Below are positions 1 to 7,065 of a stretch of 49,859 bases of DNA, piece by piece. Both the position numbers and the translations under genes were made by a program. The notes under the pieces are model-generated. The model was not told where the DNA came from. It did no database searches and worked only from the letters and a program-made list of their open reading frames with translations. Source of the DNA: a virus; IMG/VR virus record IMGVR_UViG_3300025165_000008, positions 1-49,859 of that record, one strand, 5' to 3'. Position 1 is the stretch's first letter, and each line of letters starts with the position of its first letter.

Positions 1-649
1 GCGGCGGGTATACTCTGGATAATACGATAGTAACAACGCCGCTAAACGGTTTTTATTCTTAGGTCTATGAGCGAGCTATAGGCGAGCGAATGGCTCTTTC
101 TTAGATTATAGTGATTGATAAGGGTACAGTAGAGCGGGGTATGATATATTTAGAGACGTACCTGGACAACCGCCTTTCATACTCTATATTAGCATTAGAC
201 TTGGTACTTAGACTGGTACTAGCATCGCCAATGAAGGAGCTATGGTCAGACAACACACTCTTACTCCCTACTCCAAGGACCAGGGCGGGGCATCCAACTC
301 TGCACATATACACACATACACACACACACAGTAACCTACAATGTGCGGCGGGCTTATTACCCTGACCATCCAACCCTATTCGATCGATTATGGGGGGTAG
401 GTACCATGAGGGGGGCGGTGTGTATGGGTGCGTGATCTGGCTTATTGGTAACATATTACGGTTTATTCGGTATTTGGGCGGACTACCCCTTACGTTCCTC
501 TGAGACCCAAATTACCATGTTGCGGCCTTTTTCGTTAACTATTTGAGGGCGGGGTCGAACTATGGAATTTGGGTCCCATATTGGGTAATATAAGTTCGTA
601 CTTGACACAATTACCGAAGTATGATACTCTATAAGTATAGGAGAGATAG
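1..649. other. Leader/intergenic region without a convincing gene
   Basis: No reading frame here has both a ribosome binding site and protein-like composition. Two overlapping opposite frames around 101-454 look random. The stretch contains a CA-rich microsatellite (about 302-330), G-rich runs (about 391-420), a 10-bp inverted repeat (GACCCAAATT at 504-513 against AATTTGGGTC at 566-575) and a promoter at its right end. All genes to its right run forward. If the molecule were circular or permuted, this would lie near the divergence from the leftward genes at the far end. It could be an origin, a terminus or a control region; the sequence does not decide. Confidence 0.5.
602..630 (+). promoter_or_regulatory. 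Putative sigma70-type promoter for the first forward operon
   Basis: TTGACA at 602-607, a 17-nt spacer and TACTCT at 625-630 preceded by TG (622-623) form an extended -10 arrangement. It sits about 20 nt upstream of the first forward gene (650), whose ribosome binding site AGGAGAG follows directly. The -35 is perfect and the -10 is weak. Confidence 0.5.
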
Positions 650-835
650 ATGAGCAAACTTTTTGACCGCTATTTCGACTGGCTCTTTTCTGATGATCGA
701 TCCACTCTTACTGTTATAATGCTGATATTCCCTACCCTCTTGGGGTTACTTTTCCTGACACTTTTGCCAATCGGCATTGTCGTAGCGATCGGCGCAGGGG
801 TACTGGCGATAGTGGGGACCTGGATAGGATATTAA
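650..835 (+). CDS. Small membrane protein
   Basis: This is a 61-residue protein of unknown function. An AGGAGAGAT ribosome binding site lies just before the ATG. The N-terminal ~20 residues are polar with aromatic and acidic residues. Residues ~22-60 are almost entirely hydrophobic and rich in Ile, Leu, Val and Gly, which fits one long or two short membrane segments joined by a tight Pro-Ile-Gly turn. It is the first gene after the promoter at 602. It could be a holin-like or host-membrane protein, but position and composition alone do not decide. Confidence 0.7.
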   Translation: MSKLFDRYFDWLFSDDRSTLTVIMLIFPTLLGLLFLTLLPIGIVVAIGAGVLAIVGTWIGY

Positions 836-836
836 C

Positions 837-1067
837 ATGGATCATCACCCAAGAGTCCGAATTCGTAAGTCCAACTATGGGGATTGGATGGTTGAAGAAT
901 GGGCCTACTCCAGTTGGAAAGACACAAAAGACTGGGTACGTTCTGCGGAGTACTCGGGAATGTTTGCAAAGACTCGTGCTTATAACGACTATAACGAACG
1001 ACTAGAAAGATTTGGAAGGGCAACAAAATCCCAGTCTGCTGTGTGGCATGTAGTGGAGGAACAATGA
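837..1067 (+). CDS. Hypothetical protein
   Basis: This 76-residue protein is rich in Arg, Lys, Trp and Tyr and has no recognised family. It starts one base after the preceding stop, with AGGATA about 8 nt upstream. Its stop overlaps the next start (ATGA). The charged and aromatic composition suggests a small soluble protein. Confidence 0.65.
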   Translation: MDHHPRVRIRKSNYGDWMVEEWAYSSWKDTKDWVRSAEYSGMFAKTRAYNDYNERLERFGRATKSQSAVWHVVEEQ

Positions 1068-1354
1068 GCCACTGGACACCCGGATTAGTTCGCAGATTTC
1101 ATGTTGAGAATGGAGTGCTGCCAAAGATCGTAGCCGGTGATACTTTCCATTTTCGTAGTGCTCATTGGGGTCATCCACACAACGGAATTATCCAACAAGA
1201 CCTGGACGCGGCGGCTGTGCTCAACATGGCCTCTATTGGCTGTGATCCAATAGATAGTTCTGCTACTGAGTGGTGGCAGACGGTATTGGCGGTGGTGGCT
1301 ACTTTGGCTATGTTCTTGGGGCCGGTCATCTTGGCAACAATCTGGTTAAGATAG
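1064..1354 (+). CDS. Small protein with C-terminal membrane anchor
   Basis: This 96-residue protein starts at the ATG that overlaps the previous stop, preceded by GTGGAGGA. A GTG 21 nt upstream is in frame but has no better site. The first ~70 residues are soluble-looking with several His and Trp. The last ~25 residues form one hydrophobic segment ending in Arg, typical of a C-terminal transmembrane anchor. Function unknown. Confidence 0.65.
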   Translation: MSHWTPGLVRRFHVENGVLPKIVAGDTFHFRSAHWGHPHNGIIQQDLDAAAVLNMASIGCDPIDSSATEWWQTVLAVVATLAMFLGPVILATIWLR

Positions 1355-1362
1355 GAGAGATA

Positions 1363-1635
1363 ATGAGAACCTTTACTATTATCCAAAAAGATGCGGCGGA
1401 GCGAGATATACTTATTGATCCTCTTAGGGGCAGTTATGAGGGGGTAGACATCGAATATAACTCTCTTGGAATGAAGTGGGAGCGCGGCGGGTATCAGTAT
1501 GGTTTTTGGTTAGAATATGCGGAAGGGCATTTCTTTGAAGCACTTCAGGCGCTTATTGACTATTATATACTAAACCCAGAAATAGAGTCGTTAGACAGTC
1601 CGAGCTTCGATGGGCCAATAGCGAGGATCGAGTAG
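1363..1635 (+). CDS. Hypothetical protein
   Basis: The start is the ATG at 1363 with TAGGAGAGATA before it, the same leader seen at the first gene of the operon. An in-frame GTG 93 nt upstream lies inside the previous gene and is not needed. The product is 90 residues, acidic, rich in Tyr and Gly, with no family I recognise. Confidence 0.65.
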   Translation: MRTFTIIQKDAAERDILIDPLRGSYEGVDIEYNSLGMKWERGGYQYGFWLEYAEGHFFEALQALIDYYILNPEIESLDSPSFDGPIARIE

Positions 1636-1636
1636 T

Positions 1637-1819
1637 ATGGATTGGTATGCTTTATGTCCAATCTGTCAGGGTATTGTGTTGCCAAACGTTGGGCATATAT
1701 GTTCGACATACAATAACAGTAACGTGATGTCGGGGACAGAAGAATATTCGGATACCGAACGATTGGCCGAAATAGATCGCAAATTAGATGTGATTATTAG
1801 GTGGATACAGTCACAATGA
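1637..1819 (+). CDS. Small zinc-ribbon-like protein
   Basis: This 60-residue protein has a possible metal site in its first 25 residues: CPIC (7-10), then a His and a Cys near residues 20-22. A charged helix follows, which could be a short coiled coil. It starts one base after the preceding stop and its own stop overlaps the next start. Function unknown. Confidence 0.6.
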   Translation: MDWYALCPICQGIVLPNVGHICSTYNNSNVMSGTEEYSDTERLAEIDRKLDVIIRWIQSQ

Positions 1820-2121
1820 AGAAACCACGACTTGTCTATATAAAGTGGCGAGACCCCGTTTCTTTAGTTGCATGGGCAACAGAGAAGGAAATCTTAGAGT
1901 GGGCCGCAGCGGCAGCTATGGATGGGGGAATGATTGAATCCGTAGGTTGGATTTTCTTTGTATCAGACAACTATGTAGTTTTTGCCCCGCATCGGGCACT
2001 TGGAGCAGACCAAACGGATCAACCCAATATGTCCGATGCACATAAGATACCCCTAACGAACATCCTGGAAGTCCGAACACTGTCGATTGGAGACAAGTGG
2101 AACGGCTGGAGACCAAAATGA
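1816..2121 (+). CDS. Hypothetical protein
   Basis: This 101-residue protein starts at the ATG overlapping the previous stop. An in-frame GTG 15 nt upstream is less likely. It contains an Ala-rich helix around residues 25-40 and a hydrophobic beta-like stretch near residues 45-60. It resembles small single-domain phage proteins but no family is recognised. Its stop overlaps the next gene (ATGA). Confidence 0.6.
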   Translation: MKKPRLVYIKWRDPVSLVAWATEKEILEWAAAAAMDGGMIESVGWIFFVSDNYVVFAPHRALGADQTDQPNMSDAHKIPLTNILEVRTLSIGDKWNGWRPK

Positions 2122-2270
2122 GCAAGAAAAAAATAGAACCCATTAAGAAGTTTCTTTTTCCAGATAAGACAGATCAGCCGTTTGATACTTGGAACGAGAT
2201 TTGGCTGGCTTGGATTGGGATAATGCTAACTTCATTGGTGATTATAGCTATTTTGAGTATGCTAAAGTAA
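2118..2270 (+). CDS. 50-residue single-pass membrane protein
   Basis: This frame is short but well placed. The ATG overlaps the previous stop (ATGA) and the TAA overlaps the next ATG (TAATG), so it fills an otherwise empty gap exactly. The product has a Lys-rich N terminus (residues 3-11), a polar stretch with Trp, then about 20 hydrophobic residues (~29-48) ending in Lys, which is a single transmembrane helix with a cytoplasmic basic end. Function unknown. Confidence 0.6.
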   Translation: MSKKKIEPIKKFLFPDKTDQPFDTWNEIWLAWIGIMLTSLVIIAILSMLK

Positions 2271-2518
2271 TGAATATTTATGCAGTTGATTTGGATAGCC
2301 CCGGCCAGTGGCGAGAAGCGGAACGTCGATTGGCTGTTCTCCTGCAAATGGGCGCTGTTGTAGACGCTGCCGAGTGTATATGTCCTAAATGTAGTAGATA
2401 TATGGGGCATCACCATAGAGAATATTGGGAAGACTCCCGGCCAAGATGGGCAACCCCAGTATGTCCGAGCGGTGAACGAGATTTTGGTGGATTTATAGAT
2501 CATACGAGGCATAAATGA
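2270..2518 (+). CDS. Small putative metal-binding protein
   Basis: The start is the ATG overlapping the preceding TAA; an upstream in-frame start at 2189 would lie inside the previous gene. The 82-residue product has C-I-C-P-K-C around residues 36-41 followed by a His cluster, and a further Cys near residue 65, which could bind zinc. It shows no Shine-Dalgarno match, so translation is probably coupled to the upstream gene. Confidence 0.55.
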   Translation: MNIYAVDLDSPGQWREAERRLAVLLQMGAVVDAAECICPKCSRYMGHHHREYWEDSRPRWATPVCPSGERDFGGFIDHTRHK

Positions 2519-3240
2519 AAACCGTTCAAATCAATTTTGACTTTACCCGCCCTGAAATTCGCATTCCAGGTGCTGATTTTTGGTCTTGCAATGGTCTGCA
2601 TGTCCTTACGGAGCCCGTGGGCATAGTTCCGAATGCTTGGTTTCAGATACACCGGCTGGAAGATTTGCAAAAAGAGAAGCAAGAGCACCTTGATTGGCTC
2701 TTTTCCGAGCATAGTTTTCCAATCTTAGTGCAACCAGAGGTAGAAAAGGCATACGCTGATAATCCAGAGTTCAATTTTTGGGCACTACCGCTAGTAGAAC
2801 TGGATCATTTGTGGCGTTGGCCGTTTCCAGTGGGCTATTCTTGTACTTTCTCATACCAAATGGCCATGGCGATCCTCTTAAAGTTCAATACGATTGACAT
2901 TTCCGATGTTCGACTATCTTCTTTACGTGAAAAGAACCTCGAAGCCCCAAATGTACTGCTTTGGGCGGGTGAAGCACACCGCCGGGGCATCGAAGTCTTA
3001 CTTTCTGATGAATTTTGCTATCCGTTCAAGTATGGACAGGTAGAAAGATTGACAGATATTCCGTATTGGGCAAGTACAGAGGTTGTTAATGATATGTTCC
3101 CGGGCTGGAGCAGGGAAACTCGCGCGTTCTTCAGTGAATACCAGAAAAAGCACTCACAATGGGAGGGAGAACGCAATGAACGATGGCAACAGACAAGACA
3201 GAATATCGCTGAAAGAAACTCTGCAGTGGGTCACGGTTAG
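2515..3240 (+). CDS. DUF115/GT42-fold-like protein, paralogue of the 24179 gene
   Basis: This 241-residue protein shares collinear landmarks with the N-terminal half of the protein at 24179-25648: WFQ(I/M)H then E-D; an E-H-x-F-P-I block followed by Gln; an aromatic then (S/T)-(C/S)-T-F helix rich in Ala and Met; and a late G-(I/V)-x-V/L-x-(I/L) strand followed by Asp. In the paralogue these flank motifs typical of phage proteins with a Rossmann-like sialyltransferase/DUF115 fold. Here the N-terminal nucleotide-binding glycine motif is not evident and the SEYxYQ-type motif is replaced, so it may be a degenerate or non-catalytic member. It could transfer or bind a sugar; this is inference. Confidence 0.5.
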   Translation: MKTVQINFDFTRPEIRIPGADFWSCNGLHVLTEPVGIVPNAWFQIHRLEDLQKEKQEHLDWLFSEHSFPILVQPEVEKAYADNPEFNFWALPLVELDHLWRWPFPVGYSCTFSYQMAMAILLKFNTIDISDVRLSSLREKNLEAPNVLLWAGEAHRRGIEVLLSDEFCYPFKYGQVERLTDIPYWASTEVVNDMFPGWSRETRAFFSEYQKKHSQWEGERNERWQQTRQNIAERNSAVGHG

Positions 3241-3391
3241 TTTACTGCCCCGTTGGTTGATAGAATGGTGTTTAATTCGGGCGTGGGCGGAGTTTAAACC
3301 AGAATATACTTGGGAGCAACATGAAACCGTTTCATATTGGCGTGTGTACGCCCGATGGATGGGGGATAGACATAATAGTGAAGATGACTGA
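3176..3391 (+). CDS. Small hypothetical protein, long start overlap
   Basis: The 71-residue frame starts at an ATG with an excellent GGGAGGGAGA site, 65 nt inside the previous gene, so that stretch is read in two frames. It holds a central hydrophobic, Trp-rich segment (residues ~15-40) that may associate with a membrane. No family is recognised. Confidence 0.6.
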   Translation: MNDGNRQDRISLKETLQWVTVSLLPRWLIEWCLIRAWAEFKPEYTWEQHETVSYWRVYARWMGDRHNSEDD

Positions 3392-3542
3392 GGGGGCCGG
3401 CTTTGGTAATATCCTTTATCTTCAGTTACCTAAACTCTATCTGAGCTTCTTATTTCTAGTGTTCGTCATGCAGATCACGATCGGAGATATCCGGGAGGAA
3501 CGCGATGCCGCCATCAAAGCCATCGGAGGGTCTGAGCGTTAG
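3384..3542 (+). CDS. Small membrane protein
   Basis: This protein is 52 residues long if the ATG at 3384 is used, which overlaps the preceding stop by 8 nt. An in-frame ATG at 3321 would give 73 residues. Residues ~10-32 are hydrophobic (Leu, Phe, Val), forming one membrane helix, followed by a charged tail rich in Arg and Glu. Function unknown. Confidence 0.5.
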   Translation: MTEGAGFGNILYLQLPKLYLSFLFLVFVMQITIGDIREERDAAIKAIGGSER

Positions 3543-3810
3543 TTATCTCGTAAATCACCTAGAAGATGGGTGGAGTACGATGAGTGCCCAATGGGAAAAG
3601 AATGGACATCCTGTTGGAGTGTTTGTTAAATATGGCCCTAATGTGAGCCATAGATATGCCTATTCTGTTCTTCAGCAAGGCGTATGGCGAGGAATGCAGG
3701 ACCCGGATAAATTTGATATTAGCAGAGATAAGTTCTCAACCCCGGATGGGAATCCAGAACCATTTGCCATCCTTACAATGGAACCAGAGGTACCTAATGC
3801 CAAAGACTAG
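3505..3810 (+). CDS. Hypothetical protein
   Basis: This 101-residue protein is preceded by a strong GGGAGGAACGCG site, 38 nt inside the preceding gene. It looks like a compact soluble domain with several Tyr, Trp and Asp-Pro turns. No family is recognised. Confidence 0.6.
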   Translation: MPPSKPSEGLSVSYLVNHLEDGWSTMSAQWEKNGHPVGVFVKYGPNVSHRYAYSVLQQGVWRGMQDPDKFDISRDKFSTPDGNPEPFAILTMEPEVPNAKD

Positions 3811-4111
3811 TGCACCCTACGATTCACCCGCCGGAAAGAAATGGTGTGCAAGACATAATGGGGGCAAGGGAGCCTTCTTGCCTGTTGATCGTTTTCCACC
3901 AAAGTATGGTTATTGCTTCGATTGCAAGCGAGAATACCAGCGAGAATGGGATAAGACCGTGCGAGTCCGGCCCGAGAAAGTTGCCGTTCCAGAGGCCCGG
4001 TTGTCTAAGTCTCAGACGACTATTATCATCCACCTGCCTAATGATGAGAAGGGTCGGAATTTAACTCGAATGGTTTTAGAGCATTACCCAGAAGGAAATT
4101 CTTATTTATGA
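3797..4111 (+). CDS. Putative zinc-finger protein
   Basis: The start is the ATG at 3797 with GAGGTACC upstream. The 104-residue product has W-C-x2-H near residue 18 and C-x2-C near residue 43, spaced like a small zinc finger, inside a basic region rich in Lys and Arg. This suggests nucleic-acid binding. Its stop overlaps the start of the methyltransferase-like gene (ATGA). An upstream in-frame start at 3656 lies inside the previous gene and has no site. Confidence 0.6.
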   Translation: MPKTSAPYDSPAGKKWCARHNGGKGAFLPVDRFPPKYGYCFDCKREYQREWDKTVRVRPEKVAVPEARLSKSQTTIIIHLPNDEKGRNLTRMVLEHYPEGNSYL

Positions 4112-4644
4112 GTCCGCGTTACATCCCCAATTTTCAGGGAAATTTGTATGCAACTTTGGACTTCATTGGGCGATTATACACTGGAGATCACATAGAAGTT
4201 GGAACTAGGCATGGAGCTAGTGCCCTAAAGGTAGCTGTAGCCCGCCCACTGGGAAACATATACTGTATTGATCCTCTAGAAAATCAGATGTTTAATCAAG
4301 AATACGGAAATGCGTCTGAAACAGGACATTCTGCAACACTTACTGCGATAATAGAGCGAGAAGGATTTGCAGATAGAATAAGGTTAATTCAGACATATTC
4401 TCAACCCTGGCCCTTACCGCCAGAACAAAGATTTGTTACTGGTTTAATTGATGGCTGTCATATTCACCCTGTTCCCATGTGGGATTGGGATGCTATGTGT
4501 AAAGTTGTAGACAATGCCATAGTTCTTGACAATGTTGATCTTCCTGGGCTTATTGGATGTCTTACTCGAATTCGTATGAATCCTGAATGGTTACTTAAAA
4601 GTACTAGTAAAAGGACAGCTATAGCATGGAAACTGCCGTTATAA
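4108..4644 (+). CDS. Class I SAM-dependent methyltransferase-like protein
   Basis: This 178-residue protein has a Rossmann-type core resembling the Methyltransf_24 group. Motif I is IEVGTRHGAS (residues ~29-38), with Glu30 before the glycines. A CIDP strand end (Asp55) would contact the SAM ribose. A later L-I-D-G-C-H block is followed by an LDNVDLPG block. The same blocks occur in the 205-residue protein at 5336, so the two are paralogues. It overlaps the DUF115-like gene by 19 nt and heads the sugar-related block, so a sugar or glycan methyltransferase is plausible. The substrate is unknown, and some members of this fold are not methyltransferases. Confidence 0.65.
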   Translation: MSPRYIPNFQGNLYATLDFIGRLYTGDHIEVGTRHGASALKVAVARPLGNIYCIDPLENQMFNQEYGNASETGHSATLTAIIEREGFADRIRLIQTYSQPWPLPPEQRFVTGLIDGCHIHPVPMWDWDAMCKVVDNAIVLDNVDLPGLIGCLTRIRMNPEWLLKSTSKRTAIAWKLPL

Positions 4645-5336
4645 TCTGCAATGGGCCGTCCCTTAAGGCGGTTCCCAATGAATGGCTAGATCGATTCTAC
4701 ACCTTTGGGGCGAATCGGGTATTCTTGAAGTATACTCCGAAGCATATGACCGTTGTGGACGTTAAGATGGTTCATACCGCCAAACTTCAGAAAGAAATGG
4801 TGGTTGGATTGGCCGGGGCAGAGGAAGTCTGTCTTTCTGTTGATTCTTCAAAGATGCTGGCTAAACGATATCCCGATGGCTTTCCCCCAAACTTCGAAAT
4901 CTTAGAGTGGTGGAATTACTATGATGCTGAGCACGAAAATAGGCTTTTACCTGTTTTTGCGCAGAAGGCCGGAGAGCCCTTGGTTTCTGGTGGTACCGTA
5001 ACTTATGGGATGTTACAGCTAGCATGGCGGCGTGGCTTCAAACGAATATTACTTGTGGGCCTTAATCATACATTTAGAGACCCACGCGGCGACCACTTTG
5101 ATCCACGCTATAATGAGGGTGTCGGTATCCCCTATGATAAAGAGAATACCAAAGATGGGGAGTTTGGACGAGGCGCAGGTAAGTGGTGGTGGAGCGAGAA
5201 ACAGTTTGTAGCCAAGACCAACATGTTTTACACCGTGGCCAAACAATTCTATGCACAGAATGGTGGGGAAATTATTAACTGTACCCCTGACACTAAATGC
5301 CCCATTTTTCCAATAGATGACTGGAGAGCATACTAA
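4626..5336 (+). CDS. DUF115/GT42 (sialyltransferase-fold)-like protein
   Basis: This 236-residue protein opens with VIICNGPSL (residues 5-13), the N-terminal strand and glycine loop seen in GT42 sialyltransferases and in DUF115 proteins such as the Maf flagellin glycosylation factors. Residues ~121-145 (SGGTVTYG, then GFKRILLVGLNHTF) match the second conserved DUF115 block, a Gly-Gly-(S/T) helix start followed by a strand ending in Gly-(L/V)-(D/N). Maf proteins are needed to add nonulosonic acids to flagellin. A NeuB-type synthase lies 800 nt downstream in the same operon, so transfer of a nonulosonic acid is a reasonable hypothesis. Catalysis is not shown by the sequence alone. Confidence 0.65.
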   Translation: METAVIICNGPSLKAVPNEWLDRFYTFGANRVFLKYTPKHMTVVDVKMVHTAKLQKEMVVGLAGAEEVCLSVDSSKMLAKRYPDGFPPNFEILEWWNYYDAEHENRLLPVFAQKAGEPLVSGGTVTYGMLQLAWRRGFKRILLVGLNHTFRDPRGDHFDPRYNEGVGIPYDKENTKDGEFGRGAGKWWWSEKQFVAKTNMFYTVAKQFYAQNGGEIINCTPDTKCPIFPIDDWRAY

Positions 5337-5953
5337 TGAGTGAATCTACTCTTAATAAGTCCACAGTGTCCCTTAGAGGGGAGTTTGTTCAAGGTTCTTT
5401 AGCCGGAGTGAAAATTGGGGCGGTTATTGGGTCTCTTGGGTTTGCAGAGGGACCGATAACTAGCCCAATGACTTGTGGATACATCATTCAGGCTCTTACT
5501 TTATTCCCGGGAGACTATATTGAGACGGGTACGCGATATGGCGGCAGCGCATTATTGGCGGCGCTATTTGCGAAATCTGTTATTACTATTGATCCCGCGT
5601 ATGAGGAAGAGTTCAAAAAAGTGATGGCAGAAGCAAAGTCTGACGTTGTAGAGAAAATTACTCGTATTGGGAAAAAGGCAGAAGAAGTAAAGAGGTTGCC
5701 CAAGCGAAAATATACGGTAGGATTCATTGATGGTTCCCACGAATATGATGACGTACTAATAGATTTCCATTTGTTTAAGGATAGAGTATCTAACTTCTTA
5801 ATCTTCGATGATGTAGATTTGTCAGGGGTCTATGATGCACTAAAAACCATCGTCTCAACGCAAGATGTCTGGCGATTGGCGGCATTTCAGCATCCTACTA
5901 CTGCCGTACTCGCTAAGGATTTCAATCTAGAAACAACAATAGGACCATTCTAA
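5336..5953 (+). CDS. Class I SAM-dependent methyltransferase-like protein
   Basis: This 205-residue protein carries YIETGTRYGGS (residues ~61-71, Glu63 in motif I), an ITIDP strand end (Asp86), and GFIDGSHEYDDV (Asp132, His135) followed by FDDVDLSG. The arrangement is that of Methyltransf_24-type proteins and parallels the paralogue at 4108. Its start shares one base with the preceding stop and its stop shares one base with the next start, so it belongs to a tight operon with the DUF115-like and NeuB genes. It probably modifies a sugar or small metabolite, but no substrate can be assigned. Confidence 0.7.
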   Translation: MSESTLNKSTVSLRGEFVQGSLAGVKIGAVIGSLGFAEGPITSPMTCGYIIQALTLFPGDYIETGTRYGGSALLAALFAKSVITIDPAYEEEFKKVMAEAKSDVVEKITRIGKKAEEVKRLPKRKYTVGFIDGSHEYDDVLIDFHLFKDRVSNFLIFDDVDLSGVYDALKTIVSTQDVWRLAAFQHPTTAVLAKDFNLETTIGPF

Positions 5954-6150
5954 TGCCTACATACCCCTACCTGTGTCCATACTGTGGACATCTAAATGAT
6001 ATAGTAATGTCTATTGCAGATTACGAGACCGTTGAGGCGGTTTGGTGTGGTCGATGTTTGCAGTTTGACTTGGATACAGAAATGGTACGGGTTTACACAC
6101 CTTTGGCGTTCCAGTTTGAGGGAGGGAAGCCAAGTGCGCGTAGGGACTAG
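5953..6150 (+). CDS. FmdB-type zinc-ribbon protein
   Basis: This 65-residue protein begins MPTYPYLCPYCGH, the signature opening of FmdB-family zinc ribbons. A second CxxC (C-G-R-C) lies near residues 32-35, giving four zinc ligands. Such proteins are often uncharacterised or proposed regulators. It overlaps the next gene by 17 nt. Confidence 0.65.
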   Translation: MPTYPYLCPYCGHLNDIVMSIADYETVEAVWCGRCLQFDLDTEMVRVYTPLAFQFEGGKPSARRD

Positions 6151-7039
6151 AGAGATTGGGCCGGGCCACCCTTGCTATATCATTGCTGAAATCGGCATCA
6201 ATCACAATGGGGATGTGGAGATTGCTAAGCAGTTGATGCGCGCCGCCGCCGAGGCTGGGGTTGACGCAGTTAAGTTTCAGGTTCGACGAGCACTGGAAGA
6301 GTCTGTACCTAAGCATATGTGGGATATGCGTAAGGAAACTCCATGGGGGGAAATGTCCTACATGGAGTACAAAGAACGATTGGAGTTACCCAATGAGATT
6401 TATAGGGATGTTCTTTATCCGCTTGCTCGGGAACTGAATATCCATGTTGGCGTTAGTGTTTGGGACAGGTGGGCGGCACAACAGGTAGCCAATATTTGTA
6501 GACCGGATTTATATACAAGCATTTTTGATTTTTTGAAAGTGCCCTCTGCGCATATGAGCAATGAAACGGTAATGCACCACACCGCAACCCGGGGTCTACC
6601 CTTCTTTTGGTCCACGGGTATGCACGATCTTGGAGAGATACAACGGACGATTCGCTGGTTGGAGGATTACGGGTGTGATAACTGGGGTATTTTTCATTGC
6701 AATTCTTCTTATCCTGCGTCGAATAATGAGCTTAATCTCCGTGTGGTGTCTTCGTTTCAGCTATGGCGGACCCTTGCTGGGCACCCCGTTGGCTACTCTG
6801 GCCATGAAACTGGACTGGCTACGACTGTGGCTGCTGTGGCTCTTGGAGCACACATGGTTGAGAGGCATATTACTCTTGATCGGTCTATGTGGGGTACTGA
6901 CCATGCGGCCAGTGTGGAGCCGCAGGGTTTCGAGCGCCTTGTTAAGGACATTCGGGCAGTTGAAGAGGCCCTAGGTGACGGTATAAAGGTAGTCTTCCCT
7001 TCTGAGCTAGGGGTCCGTAAGAAACTAAGCTTGACGTAG
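6134..7039 (+). CDS. neuB: N-acetylneuraminate (nonulosonate) synthase, NeuB/SpsE family
   Basis: NeuB-type enzymes condense phosphoenolpyruvate with a six-carbon N-acetylated sugar such as ManNAc to make a nine-carbon nonulosonic acid. The 301-residue product has the TIM-barrel signature: IAEIGINHNG (residues 17-26), AVKFQ (45-49), GYSGHE (His224) and VERHITLD (Glu243, His245), then TDHAAS. In bacterial NeuB the equivalent histidines bind the metal and the Glu is catalytic. All are kept, though the usual SDHT reads SGHE. The C-terminal SAF (antifreeze-like) domain of cellular NeuB is absent; the protein stops just after the barrel. The GTG start has GAGGGAGGG upstream; an in-frame start at 6014 lies inside the zinc-ribbon gene. 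No NeuC epimerase or NeuA CMP-transferase is visible here, so precursor and activation would come from the host. Legionaminic- or pseudaminic-type substrates cannot be excluded. Confidence 0.88.
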   Translation: MRVGTREIGPGHPCYIIAEIGINHNGDVEIAKQLMRAAAEAGVDAVKFQVRRALEESVPKHMWDMRKETPWGEMSYMEYKERLELPNEIYRDVLYPLARELNIHVGVSVWDRWAAQQVANICRPDLYTSIFDFLKVPSAHMSNETVMHHTATRGLPFFWSTGMHDLGEIQRTIRWLEDYGCDNWGIFHCNSSYPASNNELNLRVVSSFQLWRTLAGHPVGYSGHETGLATTVAAVALGAHMVERHITLDRSMWGTDHAASVEPQGFERLVKDIRAVEEALGDGIKVVFPSELGVRKKLSLT

Positions 7040-7060
7040 CCTCTCGACGGGTGCTATAAT
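7031..7060 (+). promoter_or_regulatory. Strong extended -10 promoter for the packaging/virion operon
   Basis: TTGACG at 7031-7036, an 18-nt spacer and a perfect TATAAT at 7055-7060 preceded by TGC (extended -10) make this the best promoter in the window. The -35 overlaps the last codons of the NeuB gene. Transcription would begin at about 7067, inside the palindrome at 7066-7083. Confidence 0.8.
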
Positions 7061-7065
7061 AAAAA

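Noticed and set aside
302-330. CA-rich tract as a possible CRISPR or iteron
   Set aside because: It is a simple dinucleotide tract without spacers or unit repeats, and no cas genes are present.
101-454. Overlapping open frames on both strands (101-454 minus and 111-365 plus)
   Set aside because: Neither has a ribosome binding site. Both contain low-complexity stretches from the CA repeat, and they overlap antisense in an otherwise non-coding region.
540-590. Possible tRNA T-arm-like GGGTCGAAC in the leader region
   Set aside because: No acceptor stem or anticodon arm can be formed around it.
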